64,000 bases of DNA from positions 225,460 to 289,459 of the forward strand of contig NZ_PHSN01000012.1 in assembly GCF_002871005.1 (NCBI RefSeq). Reading direction: 5' to 3'. Source of the stretch: Acidimangrovimonas sediminis (GTDB lineage Bacteria; Pseudomonadota; Alphaproteobacteria; Rhodobacterales; Rhodobacteraceae). Positions 36,664 through 44,934 of this stretch are shown here, in pieces. A model generated the notes under the pieces. It ran no database searches and was not told the origin of the DNA. It worked only from the letters and a program-made list of their open reading frames with translations. How positions within the stretch are numbered: the stretch's first letter is position 1; every line of letters begins with the position of its first letter. A program made the position numbers and the translations under genes.

Positions 36664-38076
36664 TCAGCCGGCCGCCATCTCTTCGGGAGCAAGTTCCATC
36701 CACCCGGCGCGGCGACGGGTCCAGGCGCTGGCGCGGTCGACCAGCAGGACCAGCACCCAGGTGATCAGCAGGTAGGCCATCATCTTCTGGTAGAAGAACA
36801 ATTGCTGCGCCTGGAACAGCGCCTGCCCGATCCCGCCGGCGCCGATCATGCCCACCACCGTCGCCTGCCTGAGGTTCCATTCCAGCCGGAAGAGCGTGTG
36901 CACGGCCAGCGGCCCCAGCGCCAGCGGCGCCGTGGCATAGGCCGCGACCGTCAGCGGCCGCGCGCCGGTCGCCGCGACCGCCTGCACCGGGCCTGGGCGA
37001 ACGTTCTCGAAGCTTTCGGCGAACAGCCGGCCGAGGCATCCGCCCGAATGCAGGCCGAGCGCCAGGATCCCCGCCGTCGGCCCGACCCCCGCAGTTGCCA
37101 CGAGGATCAGGCCGAAGACGACCTCGGGCACCGCGCGCAGCGCCTCGAGCAGGCGCCGTACCGGCACGGCGAGTATGGCGGGCGACAGGCCGCGGGTCGA
37201 GGCAAGCCCCATCGGCAGCGCCAGCGCGGCGCCGAGCGCGGTGCCCAGAACGGCGATCCGCACGGTTTCCCAGATCAGCGCGGGCAGGGCGGCCCAATCG
37301 CCCGCGTCAAGCTGGGGCGGGAACATCCCGCCGACGGTCTGCAACGCGAAACCGAGGCCCGGCGCCGCGGGCAGGTAAAGCCAGAGCGCCAGCGCCGAGG
37401 GCGGCACCAGCGCAAGCAGCCAGACGGGCCGCGCGCGCAGGCGCAGGGTGATCTGGTCGATCGCCGCGACCAGCACGATCAGCACGAGGATCAGCGTGGT
37501 CGAGCGCTGGAAGTCGAAGGCGTTCAGCGTGCCCACCAGTTCCGCCCCGAGCCCGCCGCCGCCGACCGCGCCGATGATGACCGAGGCGCGCAACGCGCAT
37601 TCGACCTCGTAGGAGGCATAGGTCAGCAGGTCGCGCGACTTCAGCGGTACGAGGGCGTAAAGCGCGACCGCCACGGGCCGGGCGCCGGTCGCGCGCAATG
37701 CGGCCACGGGGCCGGGCGGCGCGGTGGCGAAGAGGTCGCCGAAATTCTTCGACATCGCGGCGGTGTAGAACACCGCGATCGCGGTCAGCCCGGCACCGGG
37801 ACCGATGCCGAAGAAGATCACGCACAGGATCGCAAGCGTCAGGTCGGGGATTGCGCGAACCCCCGACAGGACGGCCCGCACCACCCCCGCGCCCGGCCCC
37901 CCGAGCCCGAGGTAGAGCCCCACCGGCAGGCTGAGGACCGAGGCCAGCAGCATCGCGCCGAAGGTCATTCCCAGCGTCTCCAGCACCGGGCCTGCCAGCG
38001 CGAGAAGATAGGCGGGCGACAGGTCCGGCGGGAAGAACCCGGCGATGAAGCCGAGGGTCGAGGCGAGGCCGTCCAT
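36664..38076 (-). CDS. Phosphonate-type ABC permease, two PhnE domains fused
   Basis: 470-residue inner-membrane protein made of two PhnE-like permease domains, about residues 15-225 and 255-455, each with about five helices and a Gly-Ala-rich EAA-type loop (SKNFGDLFATAPPGPVAALRATGARP in the first, GRLFAESFENVRPGPVQAVAATGARP in the second, given here as landmarks at about 108-133 and 343-368). Single PhnE proteins are about 260 residues and dimerise, or two genes phnE1/phnE2 are used; here they are joined. Last gene of a three-gene phosphonate/phosphite/phosphate importer, five bases after the ATPase gene. Convergent with kdgK, 12 bp apart. Confidence 0.9.
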   Translation of the reverse strand: MDGLASTLGFIAGFFPPDLSPAYLLALAGPVLETLGMTFGAMLLASVLSLPVGLYLGLGGPGAGVVRAVLSGVRAIPDLTLAILCVIFFGIGPGAGLTAIAVFYTAAMSKNFGDLFATAPPGPVAALRATGARPVAVALYALVPLKSRDLLTYASYEVECALRASVIIGAVGGGGLGAELVGTLNAFDFQRSTTLILVLIVLVAAIDQITLRLRARPVWLLALVPPSALALWLYLPAAPGLGFALQTVGGMFPPQLDAGDWAALPALIWETVRIAVLGTALGAALALPMGLASTRGLSPAILAVPVRRLLEALRAVPEVVFGLILVATAGVGPTAGILALGLHSGGCLGRLFAESFENVRPGPVQAVAATGARPLTVAAYATAPLALGPLAVHTLFRLEWNLRQATVVGMIGAGGIGQALFQAQQLFFYQKMMAYLLITWVLVLLVDRASAWTRRRAGWMELAPEEMAAG

Positions 38077-38081
38077 CAGGG

Positions 38082-38900
38082 CTAGGCCCCGTCCGAGGGT
38101 GCGCCGGCTGCCGCAGAACCGGGCACCGCAGAATTGGTCGCCCCGGAATTGGCCTGCGTGGAAACCGTCCGGTCGTCGATCAGCCGTCCGTCACGCATCT
38201 CCAGCGTGCGGGGAAAGTATTCCGCCGCGAGGTCGGGCTGATGCAGCGAGCAGATCAGCGCGACGCCCGCCTCCTCGGCCAGCCGCCGCAACAGGCGCAG
38301 CACCCCATGCGCGGCCTCGGGGTCGAGCGAGGCGACGGGTTCGTCGGCAAGGATCAGCCGGGGCCGCTGGACCAGCGCGCGCGCGATCGCGACGCGCTGC
38401 TGCTGCCCGCCCGAAAGCGTGCCCGCCCGCGCCCGCAGAAGATGGCCGAGGTCGACACGATCAAGGGCCGCGCGGGCCTCGTCCAGCTCGTCGTGCCGGG
38501 GCCAGACCAGGAAGCGCAGCGCGCGGGCGCCGGACCAGCGCCCCAGAGCGCCGGCCATCACGTTGTGCGACACGCGCAGCCCCTCGACCAGATCGTGACG
38601 CTGGGGGATCACGGCGATCTCGCGGCGCAGCGCGCGCAGGCCGCCGGGATCGCGCGGGTCGACCGCCCGCCCGGCAAGGGCGATCCGGCCCGAAAGCGCC
38701 GGCAGGCTTCCGTTCAGCGCGCGCAGGAGCGTGGTCTTGCCCGCCCCGCTCGGTCCGACCAGCGCCACCCTCTCGCCCGGGGCGAGAGAGAAGCTAACCC
38801 CCGCGCAGGTAGGGGCGGCCGCGCCGGGCGGCTGGACGCCGAGGTCCCGCACCTCGAGGAGCGGCGCCCCGCCGGGGTGCTGGACGCCCGGCGCCGTCAT
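38082..38900 (-). CDS. phnC: Phosphonate-type ABC transporter ATP-binding protein
   Basis: 272-residue ATPase of the PhnC group: Walker A GPSGAGKTT (about 49-57), the PhnC-typical VIPQRHDLVEGLRVSHNVMAG Q-loop region (about 98-118), signature [15 protein letters not shown] and Walker B LILADEPVASLDP. A low-complexity Ala/Ser/Gly/Pro tail of about 25 residues follows the last conserved part and is encoded by imperfect repeats (38095-38150). ATG overlaps the binding-protein stop. Named by family; C-P lyase genes are absent, so phosphite or phosphate analogues are possible substrates. Confidence 0.88.
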   Translation of the reverse strand: MTAPGVQHPGGAPLLEVRDLGVQPPGAAAPTCAGVSFSLAPGERVALVGPSGAGKTTLLRALNGSLPALSGRIALAGRAVDPRDPGGLRALRREIAVIPQRHDLVEGLRVSHNVMAGALGRWSGARALRFLVWPRHDELDEARAALDRVDLGHLLRARAGTLSGGQQQRVAIARALVQRPRLILADEPVASLDPEAAHGVLRLLRRLAEEAGVALICSLHQPDLAAEYFPRTLEMRDGRLIDDRTVSTQANSGATNSAVPGSAAAGAPSDGA

Positions 38901-39772
38901 CAGAACAGCTTGGCCTGTTTCGCGGTGTCGCGCAGCAGGTCGTATTCCTTGTCGTCGGCCTTGACGAATTCCGTGCCGCGCAGGATGTCGAGCACCTTGG
39001 AATCCGTCTCCGGCGTCAGCGCGGTGAAGGCCTTCACGATGGCCGTGCGGGTCGCATCGTCGAGGCCCTTGCGCGCGACCCAGACGTAGTCGACGAAGGG
39101 CTCCGTGGTGTAGAAGACCGTCACCTTCGCCGGGTCGACCTTGCCGTCCTTGACCATCTGGTGGAACACCGTCTCGTCGCAGGCGCCGGCGGCGACCACC
39201 CCCGCCTCGACCGCCTTGATCGTCGCCGGATGGCTGCCGGTGAAGCGGGCCTTGATGTCGGTCTCGGGGTCGATCCCGGCGGCCTTCATCGCGTGGAACG
39301 GCATCAGGTGGCCGCTGGTGGAATTGACGTCGCCGAAGGCGAAGCTCTTGCCCTTGAGGTCGGCGAGCTTGGTGATCCCCGACCCGGCCCTGGTGATGAA
39401 GAGCGAGTGGAATTCGCGGTCGGTCTTGCGCTGCACCAGCGGGACGGCGCCATAGCGCTTGTGCGCCTTCACGTAGGTCAGCCCGCCGAGGTAGGCGACG
39501 TCGAGAGAGCCGTTCCCCAGCCCCTCGACCGTGGCGTTGTAATTGGTCGGCACGATCAGCTTGACCGGACGGCCGAGCGCCTTTTCGAGGTAGGCCTGCA
39601 GCGGCGCCTTGGCCTCGACCGAGACCTGGGTGGCGCCGGCATCGGGCACCATGCCGATGCGCAGCGGCGTATCCGCGGCCATCAGCGGCCCGGCGGCCGC
39701 CACGGAGCCCGCGGCGATCGCTGTGCCGAGGAAGCCGCGGCGGGTGAATTGGTATCTGTCGTGGCGTGTCAT
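38900..39772 (-). CDS. phnD: Phosphonate/phosphite-type substrate-binding protein
   Basis: 290-residue periplasmic PhnD-like protein. The N-terminus carries a twin-arginine signal (TRRGFLGTA, residues about 10-18, hydrophobic part and cut after LMAA near 32). Mature part has family features LRIGMVPDAGATQVSVEAKAP and AYLGGLTYVKAHKRYGAVPL. AGAGGGA supports the ATG at 39772. First gene of the three-gene importer. Ligand not decided: phosphonate, phosphite or hypophosphite. Confidence 0.88.
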   Translation of the reverse strand: MTRHDRYQFTRRGFLGTAIAAGSVAAAGPLMAADTPLRIGMVPDAGATQVSVEAKAPLQAYLEKALGRPVKLIVPTNYNATVEGLGNGSLDVAYLGGLTYVKAHKRYGAVPLVQRKTDREFHSLFITRAGSGITKLADLKGKSFAFGDVNSTSGHLMPFHAMKAAGIDPETDIKARFTGSHPATIKAVEAGVVAAGACDETVFHQMVKDGKVDPAKVTVFYTTEPFVDYVWVARKGLDDATRTAIVKAFTALTPETDSKVLDILRGTEFVKADDKEYDLLRDTAKQAKLF

Positions 39773-39902
39773 GCTGGAATCCCTCTGCTCGCTGCGGGCG
39801 CCGCGCTGCGACGTGCTTTCGCGCGGTGGTATGGGTGCAGCGCGCCGCAAATGCAATTCCCGACGACGCGATTCGACCGGGCAAAGGGGGCAGATGCGGC
39901 CG

Positions 39903-40301
39903 CTACCTACCCCCGAACCGCGCGATCGCCGCCTCCGTCACCGGCATATAGAGGCTGACCAGCGTCCCCTCGGGATCGCGCAGCTGGAACGTGCGGTTGC
40001 CCCAGGGCAGGAGCTTGGGCGGATGCACCACCTCGCACAGATCTGCGAGGCGGGCATATTCGGCGTCGAGATCGTCGACCTGGAGCTCTATCACCGCGGT
40101 GCGGTTGGCGCCGGGTTCGGCGCTGCCGGCCTGGAACAGCGCGACCGTCTCGGCGCTGCCGAAGGCGAGCGTGCCGGCGGGGGTGACGATCTCGGCGAAG
40201 ACCGGGGCCAGCCAGTCGGCGGTGCGGCCGGTGACCATCTCGTAGAACGCGACGAGGGCCGGGAGATCCCCGGCGATGAGGCGAAGCGAGGTGAATTTCA
40301 T
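39903..40301 (-). CDS. VOC-family protein (glyoxalase/bleomycin-resistance fold)
   Basis: 132-residue single VOC domain with the two beta-alpha-beta-beta-beta halves: FTSLRLIAGDLPALVAFYEMVTG at the start (positions 3-25) and TFQLRDPEGTLVSLYMPV near the end (about 106-123). AAGGAGA gives a firm start at 40301. Divergent from a WYL-type regulator with strong inverted repeats between, so it is probably that regulator's target. VOC proteins isomerise, cleave or sequester small molecules; no substrate can be named. Confidence 0.88.
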   Translation of the reverse strand: MKFTSLRLIAGDLPALVAFYEMVTGRTADWLAPVFAEIVTPAGTLAFGSAETVALFQAGSAEPGANRTAVIELQVDDLDAEYARLADLCEVVHPPKLLPWGNRTFQLRDPEGTLVSLYMPVTEAAIARFGGR

Positions 40302-40319
40302 GACAGTTCTCCTTGTGCG

Positions 40320-40360
40320 GCCCTGAACGGCCGGCTGATGGGATCCGGCCCGTTCAGGGC
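40320..40360. promoter_or_regulatory. 11-bp inverted repeat between the VOC and WYL genes
   Basis: GCCCTGAACGG (40320-40330) and its exact reverse complement (40350-40360) flank 19 bp. The 19-bp spacing puts the half-sites on nearly the same face of the helix. Probable operator in the divergent promoter region, just upstream of the VOC ribosome site. Confidence 0.5.
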
Positions 40361-40386
40361 CGCGGTGACCGGCTTGTAACGGGGGG

Positions 40387-40410
40387 CTGCTGACAGCATG
40401 GTGGCAGCAG
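40387..40410. promoter_or_regulatory. Dyad overlapping the ribosome site of the WYL regulator
   Basis: CTGCTGACA and TGGCAGCAG (8 of 9 complementary, 6-nt loop) end on the AGGAG ribosome site of the regulator gene. It could be an operator for autoregulation or an mRNA hairpin that hides the ribosome site. Confidence 0.45.
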
Positions 40411-40419
40411 GAGTTCGCC

Positions 40420-41124
40420 ATGCGCCGTGCAGATCGTCTTTTCCAGATCATCCAGATCCTTCGACGCAGCCCCCGCCCGGTGACGGCGGCCGAGATCGGG
40501 GCGGAGCTCGAGGTGTCGCGCAGGACCGTGTACCGCGACATCGCCGACCTGATCGGTCAGCGGGTGCCGATTCAGGGTGAGGCTGGGCTGGGCTACGTGC
40601 TGGCCGAGGATTACGAGATGCCGCCGCTTGCCCTTTCCCTGGAGGAGGCCGAGGCGATCTCGTTGGGCGCGCAATGGGTCGCGACCCACCCCGATCGGGC
40701 GCTGGCGCGCGCCGCGCAGGATGCGCTGGCGAAGATCCGGTTCTCGCTGCCCGAGGTGGCCCGCCTGATGCTCGACCTGCCCGCCGTCGGAACAAAGGCG
40801 CCGGACGTCACCGCCTGCACGCCGCTGGACACCGCCGTGTTGCGCCGTGCGATCCGGCAGGAGCGTGTCCTGACGTTCAGCTATCTCTCGCTCGATGGCA
40901 CGCCGAGCGCGCGCAGCGTCTGGCCGGTGGTGCTGGGCTACGAGCAGGGGCGGTGCCTGCTGATCGCCTGGTGCGAGACGCGACGCGACTTCAGGCACTT
41001 CCGGGCGGAACGGATGCGCAACCCGGTGATGCTGGACCGGCGACCGGAACGCCGGCGTGCGCTGCTGGTCCGCGACTGGCAGGCCGCGCGTGCCCGGACG
41101 TTCGCCGGCGGCATCCCGCGCTGA
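40420..41124 (+). CDS. WYL-domain HTH transcriptional regulator (YafY/DeoR-type)
   Basis: 234-residue regulator: N-terminal HTH_11 (RLFQIIQILRRSPRPVTAAEI to VSRRTVYRDI, about 5-44), a helical middle, and a C-terminal WYL domain (FSYLSLDG..., CLLIAWCETRRDFRHFRAERM, about 145-200) that typically senses nucleic acids or small ligands. AGGAG precedes the ATG. Divergent from the VOC gene; the two inverted repeats in the gap are its likely sites. The same regulator-plus-VOC pairing is common in proteobacteria, but its signal is unknown. Confidence 0.92.
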   Translation: MRRADRLFQIIQILRRSPRPVTAAEIGAELEVSRRTVYRDIADLIGQRVPIQGEAGLGYVLAEDYEMPPLALSLEEAEAISLGAQWVATHPDRALARAAQDALAKIRFSLPEVARLMLDLPAVGTKAPDVTACTPLDTAVLRRAIRQERVLTFSYLSLDGTPSARSVWPVVLGYEQGRCLLIAWCETRRDFRHFRAERMRNPVMLDRRPERRRALLVRDWQAARARTFAGGIPR

Positions 41125-41125
41125 T

Positions 41126-41159
41126 CGCAACCACCTGACCGCAACCACCTGACCGCAAC
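41126..41159. repeat. 14-bp tandem repeat, about 2.4 copies
   Basis: CGCAACCACCTGAC is repeated exactly at 41126-41139 and 41140-41153, followed by a partial CGCAAC. It begins directly after the WYL regulator stop codon. The remaining gap to 41471 (about 310 bp) holds no gene I can support; it must contain the promoter of the ModE-type gene, and AAGGGG before an in-frame ATG at 41409 leaves open a longer version of that protein. Confidence 0.7.
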
Positions 41160-41471
41160 GGCCGGGCGAAGCGGTTGCCGGGCGCGGCCCCGGGCGCTCG
41201 GGGAGGCGCACTCAGTACGGCGTGCGAAGTGGGGCTTGCGAGGTCTGATTTGAACCTTCCGACAGCTGCGCGCCGGCGCTTCCGGGGCCGGAGCGCGCAC
41301 CATATGGCCGGATCCGCAACTCCCCGAAGGCCGGGAAAGCCTTTCGCCCGCGCTATCAACCCTCCGTATCTTTCTGTTGCCGCTTCGCGGCGCAAGGGGC
41401 GGTCGGCAATGATCGGAGGTGGGGCCATCATTGGGCTTGCAACCCGTGGGCCGAGCCTCAAACATTGTGCG

Positions 41472-41927
41472 ATGACCGAACCTTCGACTTCACCGCCTGC
41501 CGACCGTGATCCTGACGCCGATCCCGACATCGGCACGGATGCCACCTCCGGCGCCCGCCTGCGGCTGCGCCTTCTGTTTCCCGGCTCGATGATCGGCCCG
41601 GGCAAGATCGAGCTGCTGGAGCGGATCCGCAGCGAGGGGTCGATCTCGGCCGCGGGGCGCGGGATGAAGATGAGCTACAAGCGCGCCTGGATGCTGGTCG
41701 AGGAGATGAACGCCGCCTTCCGCGCCCCGCTGGTCGAAAGCGCGCGGGGTGGTCCTGGCGGCGGCGGCGCGCAGCTGACCGAGACCGGCGAGGCGGTGGT
41801 GCGCCACTACCGGGCGCTGATCGCCGCCACCCTGTCCGCGGGTGCGGGCGAAATCGCGGCGATCGAGGGCCTGCTGCGGGGCGAGAGCGGAGGGCCGGAA
41901 GATCCGGATATGTCTGACGGGAAATAG
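41472..41927 (+). CDS. ModE-type winged-HTH regulator without molybdate-binding domain
   Basis: 151-residue protein matching only the N-terminal DNA-binding half of ModE: GARLRLRLLFPGSMIGPGKIELLERI followed by GSISAAGRGMKMSYKRAW (about 38-80) and the beta-wing. The two MOP/TOBE domains that bind molybdate in E. coli ModE are missing, as in several alphaproteobacterial homologues. The start is uncertain: ATG 41472 gives a disordered acidic leader, while ATG 41409 has the better ribosome site. Directly upstream of modABC, whose promoter carries a palindrome; it is the likely repressor. How it would sense molybdate is not evident from the sequence. Confidence 0.85.
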   Translation: MTEPSTSPPADRDPDADPDIGTDATSGARLRLRLLFPGSMIGPGKIELLERIRSEGSISAAGRGMKMSYKRAWMLVEEMNAAFRAPLVESARGGPGGGGAQLTETGEAVVRHYRALIAATLSAGAGEIAAIEGLLRGESGGPEDPDMSDGK

Positions 41928-41930
41928 CGC

Positions 41931-41977
41931 TTGCCGCCGGAACCTTGCCGTGTTTGATATGTTTCACCAAACATATC
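41931..41977 (+). promoter_or_regulatory. modA promoter with palindrome over the -10 box
   Basis: TTGCCG (41931-41936), 17 bp, TTGATA (41954-41959) form a plausible promoter. GATATGTTT (41956-41964) and AAACATATC (41969-41977) are a perfect 9-bp inverted repeat with a 4-bp spacer covering the -10 box and start site. It ends 14 bp before the modA ATG. Probably the operator of the ModE-type protein encoded just upstream. Confidence 0.65.
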
Positions 41978-41991
41978 GACCGGGAGTTCCC

Positions 41992-42774
41992 ATGTTTTTG
42001 AACAAGATCCTGCGCTCCGGTGCTGTCTCGGCCGCGGTTGCGGTCGCTCTTTCTTTCCCGCTTGCGGCGCAGGCGGACACCGTCACCGTCTTTGCCGCCG
42101 CCTCGCTGAAGAACGCGCTCGACGCGGTCGCGAAGCAGTGGGAGGCCAAGACCGGCAACGAGGCCGATATCTCCTACGCCGGGTCGAGCAAGCTGGCGCA
42201 GCAGATCATGGCCGGCGCGCCGGCTGACGTGTACCTGTCCGCCAATGTCGGCTGGATGGACAAGGTCGAGAAGCAGGGGCTGATCGCCAAGGGCGAGCGC
42301 AGCGACCTGCTGGGCAACTCGCTGGTGCTGATCGCCCATGGCAAGGACGCCAAGAAGATCACCATCGACAAGTCGCTGGATCTGCCGAAGCTGCTGGGGG
42401 ACGGCAAGCTGGCGATGGCGCTGGTGAATTCGGTCCCCGCCGGCATCTACGGCAAGACGGCGCTGACCTCGCTGGGAATGTGGAAAACGGTTGAGCCGCA
42501 CGTCGCCCAGGCCGACAACGTGCGCGCGGCGCTGGCGCTGGTCGATACCGGCGAGGCGCCCTATGGCATCGTCTATTCGACCGATGCCATGATCGACAAG
42601 GGCGTGAGCATCGCCGGAACCTTCCCTGCCGACAGCCACCCGCCGATCATCTATCCAGCGGCGGTGCTGAAGGATGCCAAGGGCCCGACAGCGAAGGCGT
42701 TCTATGAGGCGCTCTCGACCCCCGAGGCGGCGAAGACCTTTGAATCCTACGGCTTCAAGGTGCTCAAGAAGTGA
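41992..42774 (+). CDS. modA: Molybdate ABC transporter substrate-binding protein
   Basis: 260-residue periplasmic ModA. Signal peptide about 1-25 (cut after LAAQA), then the family opening VTVFAAASLKNALDAVAKQW, the oxyanion-binding SYAGSSKLAQQI (Ser residues about 62-66), GAPADVYLSAN and the later VPAGIYGKTAL and EAPYGIVYSTDA segments. GGGAG before the ATG at 41992. First gene of modABC; its stop overlaps the GTG start of modB. Confidence 0.96.
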   Translation: MFLNKILRSGAVSAAVAVALSFPLAAQADTVTVFAAASLKNALDAVAKQWEAKTGNEADISYAGSSKLAQQIMAGAPADVYLSANVGWMDKVEKQGLIAKGERSDLLGNSLVLIAHGKDAKKITIDKSLDLPKLLGDGKLAMALVNSVPAGIYGKTALTSLGMWKTVEPHVAQADNVRAALALVDTGEAPYGIVYSTDAMIDKGVSIAGTFPADSHPPIIYPAAVLKDAKGPTAKAFYEALSTPEAAKTFESYGFKVLKK

Positions 42775-43466
42775 CGCACTGGCTGACGGCGGAGGAATGG
42801 CAGGCGGTCGAGCTTTCGCTCCGCGTCTCGTCCTGGGCCACCGTCGTCAGCCTTCCCTTCGGGATCTTCGTGGCCTATGCGCTGGCCCGCTGGCGCTTTC
42901 CGGGGCGGCAGCTTCTGAACGGCGTCGTGCACCTGCCGCTGATCCTGCCGCCGGTGGTGACGGGTTACCTGCTGCTTCTGACCTTCGGGCGGCGCGGTCC
43001 GATCGGGCATTTCCTGTACGAGACCTTCGGCATCGTCTTCGCCTTCCGCTGGACCGGGGCGGCGCTGGCGACGGGGATCATGGCCTTTCCGCTGATGGTG
43101 CGGGCGATCCGGCTGGCGGTCGAGGCGGTCGACCCCAAGCTTGAACAGGCGGCGGGCACGCTGGGCGCGAACCGCGCCATGGTGTTCGTGACCGTGACGC
43201 TGCCGCTGATCCTGCCCGGCATCCTTGCCGGGTCGGTGCTGGCCTTTGCCCGCGCGATGGGGGAATTCGGCGCCACCATCACCTTCGTGTCGAACATTCC
43301 CGGCCAGACCCAGACCCTGCCTTCCGCGATCTACACTGTGCTGCAGGTGCCCGACGGGGAAGCCCAGGCGATGCGCCTCGTGCTGATCTCGGTGGTCATC
43401 GCGATGGCCGCGCTCTTCGCGTCCGAGGCGCTGGCCCGGGCCGTGGCGCGGAGGATCGGGGCATGA
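42771..43466 (+). CDS. modB: Molybdate ABC transporter permease
   Basis: 231-residue ModB with five membrane helices. The family element LPPVVTGYLLLLTFGRRGP (about 62-80) and the EAA loop EQAAGTLGANRAMVFVTVTLP (about 124-144) are present, as is FARAMGEFGATITFVSNIPG (about 160-179). Starts with GTG within the modA stop (GTGA) and ends on the modC start (ATGA). Confidence 0.95.
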   Translation: MTHWLTAEEWQAVELSLRVSSWATVVSLPFGIFVAYALARWRFPGRQLLNGVVHLPLILPPVVTGYLLLLTFGRRGPIGHFLYETFGIVFAFRWTGAALATGIMAFPLMVRAIRLAVEAVDPKLEQAAGTLGANRAMVFVTVTLPLILPGILAGSVLAFARAMGEFGATITFVSNIPGQTQTLPSAIYTVLQVPDGEAQAMRLVLISVVIAMAALFASEALARAVARRIGA

Positions 43467-44599
43467 GCCTGAGCGTTTCCTTCCGCCACCGTTTCGAGGG
43501 CACCTCCCTCGACATAGCCTTCGAGGCGCCGGGGGGCCTGACCGCGCTGTTCGGTCATTCCGGGGCGGGCAAGACCACGGTGGTCAACGCGGTCGCGGGC
43601 CTGCTCCGCCCCGACGAGGGGCATATCGCGGCAGGCGGCGCCGTGCTGTTCGACAGCGCCAGCCGCACCTTCCTGCCCACCCATCGCCGCAGGCTGGGCT
43701 ATGTCTTCCAGGACGCGCGGCTGTTTCCGCATCTCAGCGTGCGGTCGAACCTGCTGTACGGCCGCCGCTTCGCCCCGAAGGAGGAGCGGAAGGCCCCGAC
43801 CGGCGCCGCGCCGGATGCCGAGATCGCCCGGGTCATCGACATGCTGGGCCTTGGCAACCTTCTCGACCGTCGTCCCCGCATGTTGTCGGGGGGGGAGCGG
43901 CAGCGGGTCGCGCTGGGGCGGGCGATCCTGTCGAAGCCGCGGCTTCTGCTGATGGATGAACCCCTCGCCGCGCTGGACGATGCGCGGAAGGAGGAGATCC
44001 TGCCCTATCTGGAGCGGCTGCGCGACGAGACCGCGCTGCCGATCCTCTACGTCAGCCACTCGGCCTCCGAAATCGCGCGGCTTGCGACGACCGTCGTGCT
44101 GGTGTCGGGCGGGCGGGTCACGGCGGCGGGCCCGACGGCGCGGATCCTGGCAGATCCGGCGCTGGCGGGTGCGCTCGGGGTGCGCGAGGCGGGGGCGATC
44201 CTGCGGGTTACCGTGGCGGCGCAGGAAGAGGACGGGCTGACCCGTCTGGACGGGCCGGCGGGGCCGCTCTGGCTGCCGCGGATCGAGGCCATGCCGGGTA
44301 CCGCGCTGCGCGTGCGGGTGCTGGCGCAGGACGTGATGCTGGCCCTCGACCGGCCCGAGCGGGTTTCGGCGTTGAACGCGATGCCGGCGACCGTGAGCGC
44401 GCTGCACGAAGGGGCAGGGCCGGGGGTCATGGTACAGCTCGACGTGCGCGGAACGCCGCTGCTGGCCCGCGTCACCCGCCGCTCGGCCACCGCGCTGGGG
44501 CTGCGCGAGGGGCTGGAACTGCACGCCGTGCTGAAGGCCGTTTCCGTCGCCTCGGGCAACATCGGCGCGGGCGACGGGGAGCTTTCGGCAGCGTCCTGA
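43463..44599 (+). CDS. modC: Molybdate ABC transporter ATP-binding protein
   Basis: 378-residue ModC. ATPase domain (about 1-230): Walker A GHSGAGKTT (about 32-40), FQDARLFPHLSVRSNLLYGRR as the ModC Q-loop, LSGGERQRVALGRA signature, LLMDEPLAALDD Walker B. The C-terminal TOBE/MOP domain (about 300-370) can bind oxyanion and regulate activity. Slightly longer than E. coli's 352. Ends 68 bp before a convergent small gene. Confidence 0.95.
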   Translation: MSLSVSFRHRFEGTSLDIAFEAPGGLTALFGHSGAGKTTVVNAVAGLLRPDEGHIAAGGAVLFDSASRTFLPTHRRRLGYVFQDARLFPHLSVRSNLLYGRRFAPKEERKAPTGAAPDAEIARVIDMLGLGNLLDRRPRMLSGGERQRVALGRAILSKPRLLLMDEPLAALDDARKEEILPYLERLRDETALPILYVSHSASEIARLATTVVLVSGGRVTAAGPTARILADPALAGALGVREAGAILRVTVAAQEEDGLTRLDGPAGPLWLPRIEAMPGTALRVRVLAQDVMLALDRPERVSALNAMPATVSALHEGAGPGVMVQLDVRGTPLLARVTRRSATALGLREGLELHAVLKAVSVASGNIGAGDGELSAAS

Positions 44600-44612
44600 C
44601 GTGGCCCGCGCG

Positions 44613-44633
44613 CCCCGCGGCTGACCGCCGGGG
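44613..44633. terminator. Possible bidirectional terminator after modC
   Basis: CCCCG-CGG pairs with CCG-C-CGGGG around CTGA with one bulged base, in the 68-bp gap between the convergent modC and BLUF-unit genes. No T-run. Confidence 0.35.
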
Positions 44634-44667
44634 TCTGCGACGGGGACCGAGCGGGGGGGCTGGCCAG

Positions 44668-44934
44668 CTAATCCACCAGAAATCCCCGCAGGATGCTCAG
44701 CACGTCGTCGCGGCTTTCCAGGATCCTGACGGCGGCGGCGGAACGCACGCTCAGCCCGTGCCGCCGCAGAAGCTCGAACTGGTCCGAGCCGGGATCGCGT
44801 TCCAGCCAGCAGCACTTGAACAGCGACAGCCGCCAGCAATGCGTGGCAAGGTCGAGCTTGGCCCGCGCCACCACCCGGCCCTCGTCGAGCAGCACCAGCC
44901 CGAGCGCTCCGTGTTCCTGAATTTCGACGGTCAT
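44668..44934 (-). CDS. Hypothetical protein (88 aa) downstream of the BLUF-like gene
   Basis: Small soluble protein with no family I recognise. A central segment has three cysteines in HCWRLSLFKCCWLER (about residues 33-47); the C-terminal 30 residues look helical (AAAVRILESRDDVLSILRGF). Its ATG overlaps the stop of the BLUF-like gene (ATGA), so the two are translated together and probably work together. It might be a partner of the BLUF-like protein, as small downstream genes of BLUF proteins often are; that is inference from position only. Confidence 0.65.
   Translation of the reverse strand: MTVEIQEHGALGLVLLDEGRVVARAKLDLATHCWRLSLFKCCWLERDPGSDQFELLRRHGLSVRSAAAVRILESRDDVLSILRGFLVD

Noticed and set aside
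38082..39884. A 600-residue fusion of a binding protein and the PhnC-like ATPase
   Set aside because: The N-terminal half is the wrong frame of the real binding-protein gene (38900-39772) and has no domain character.
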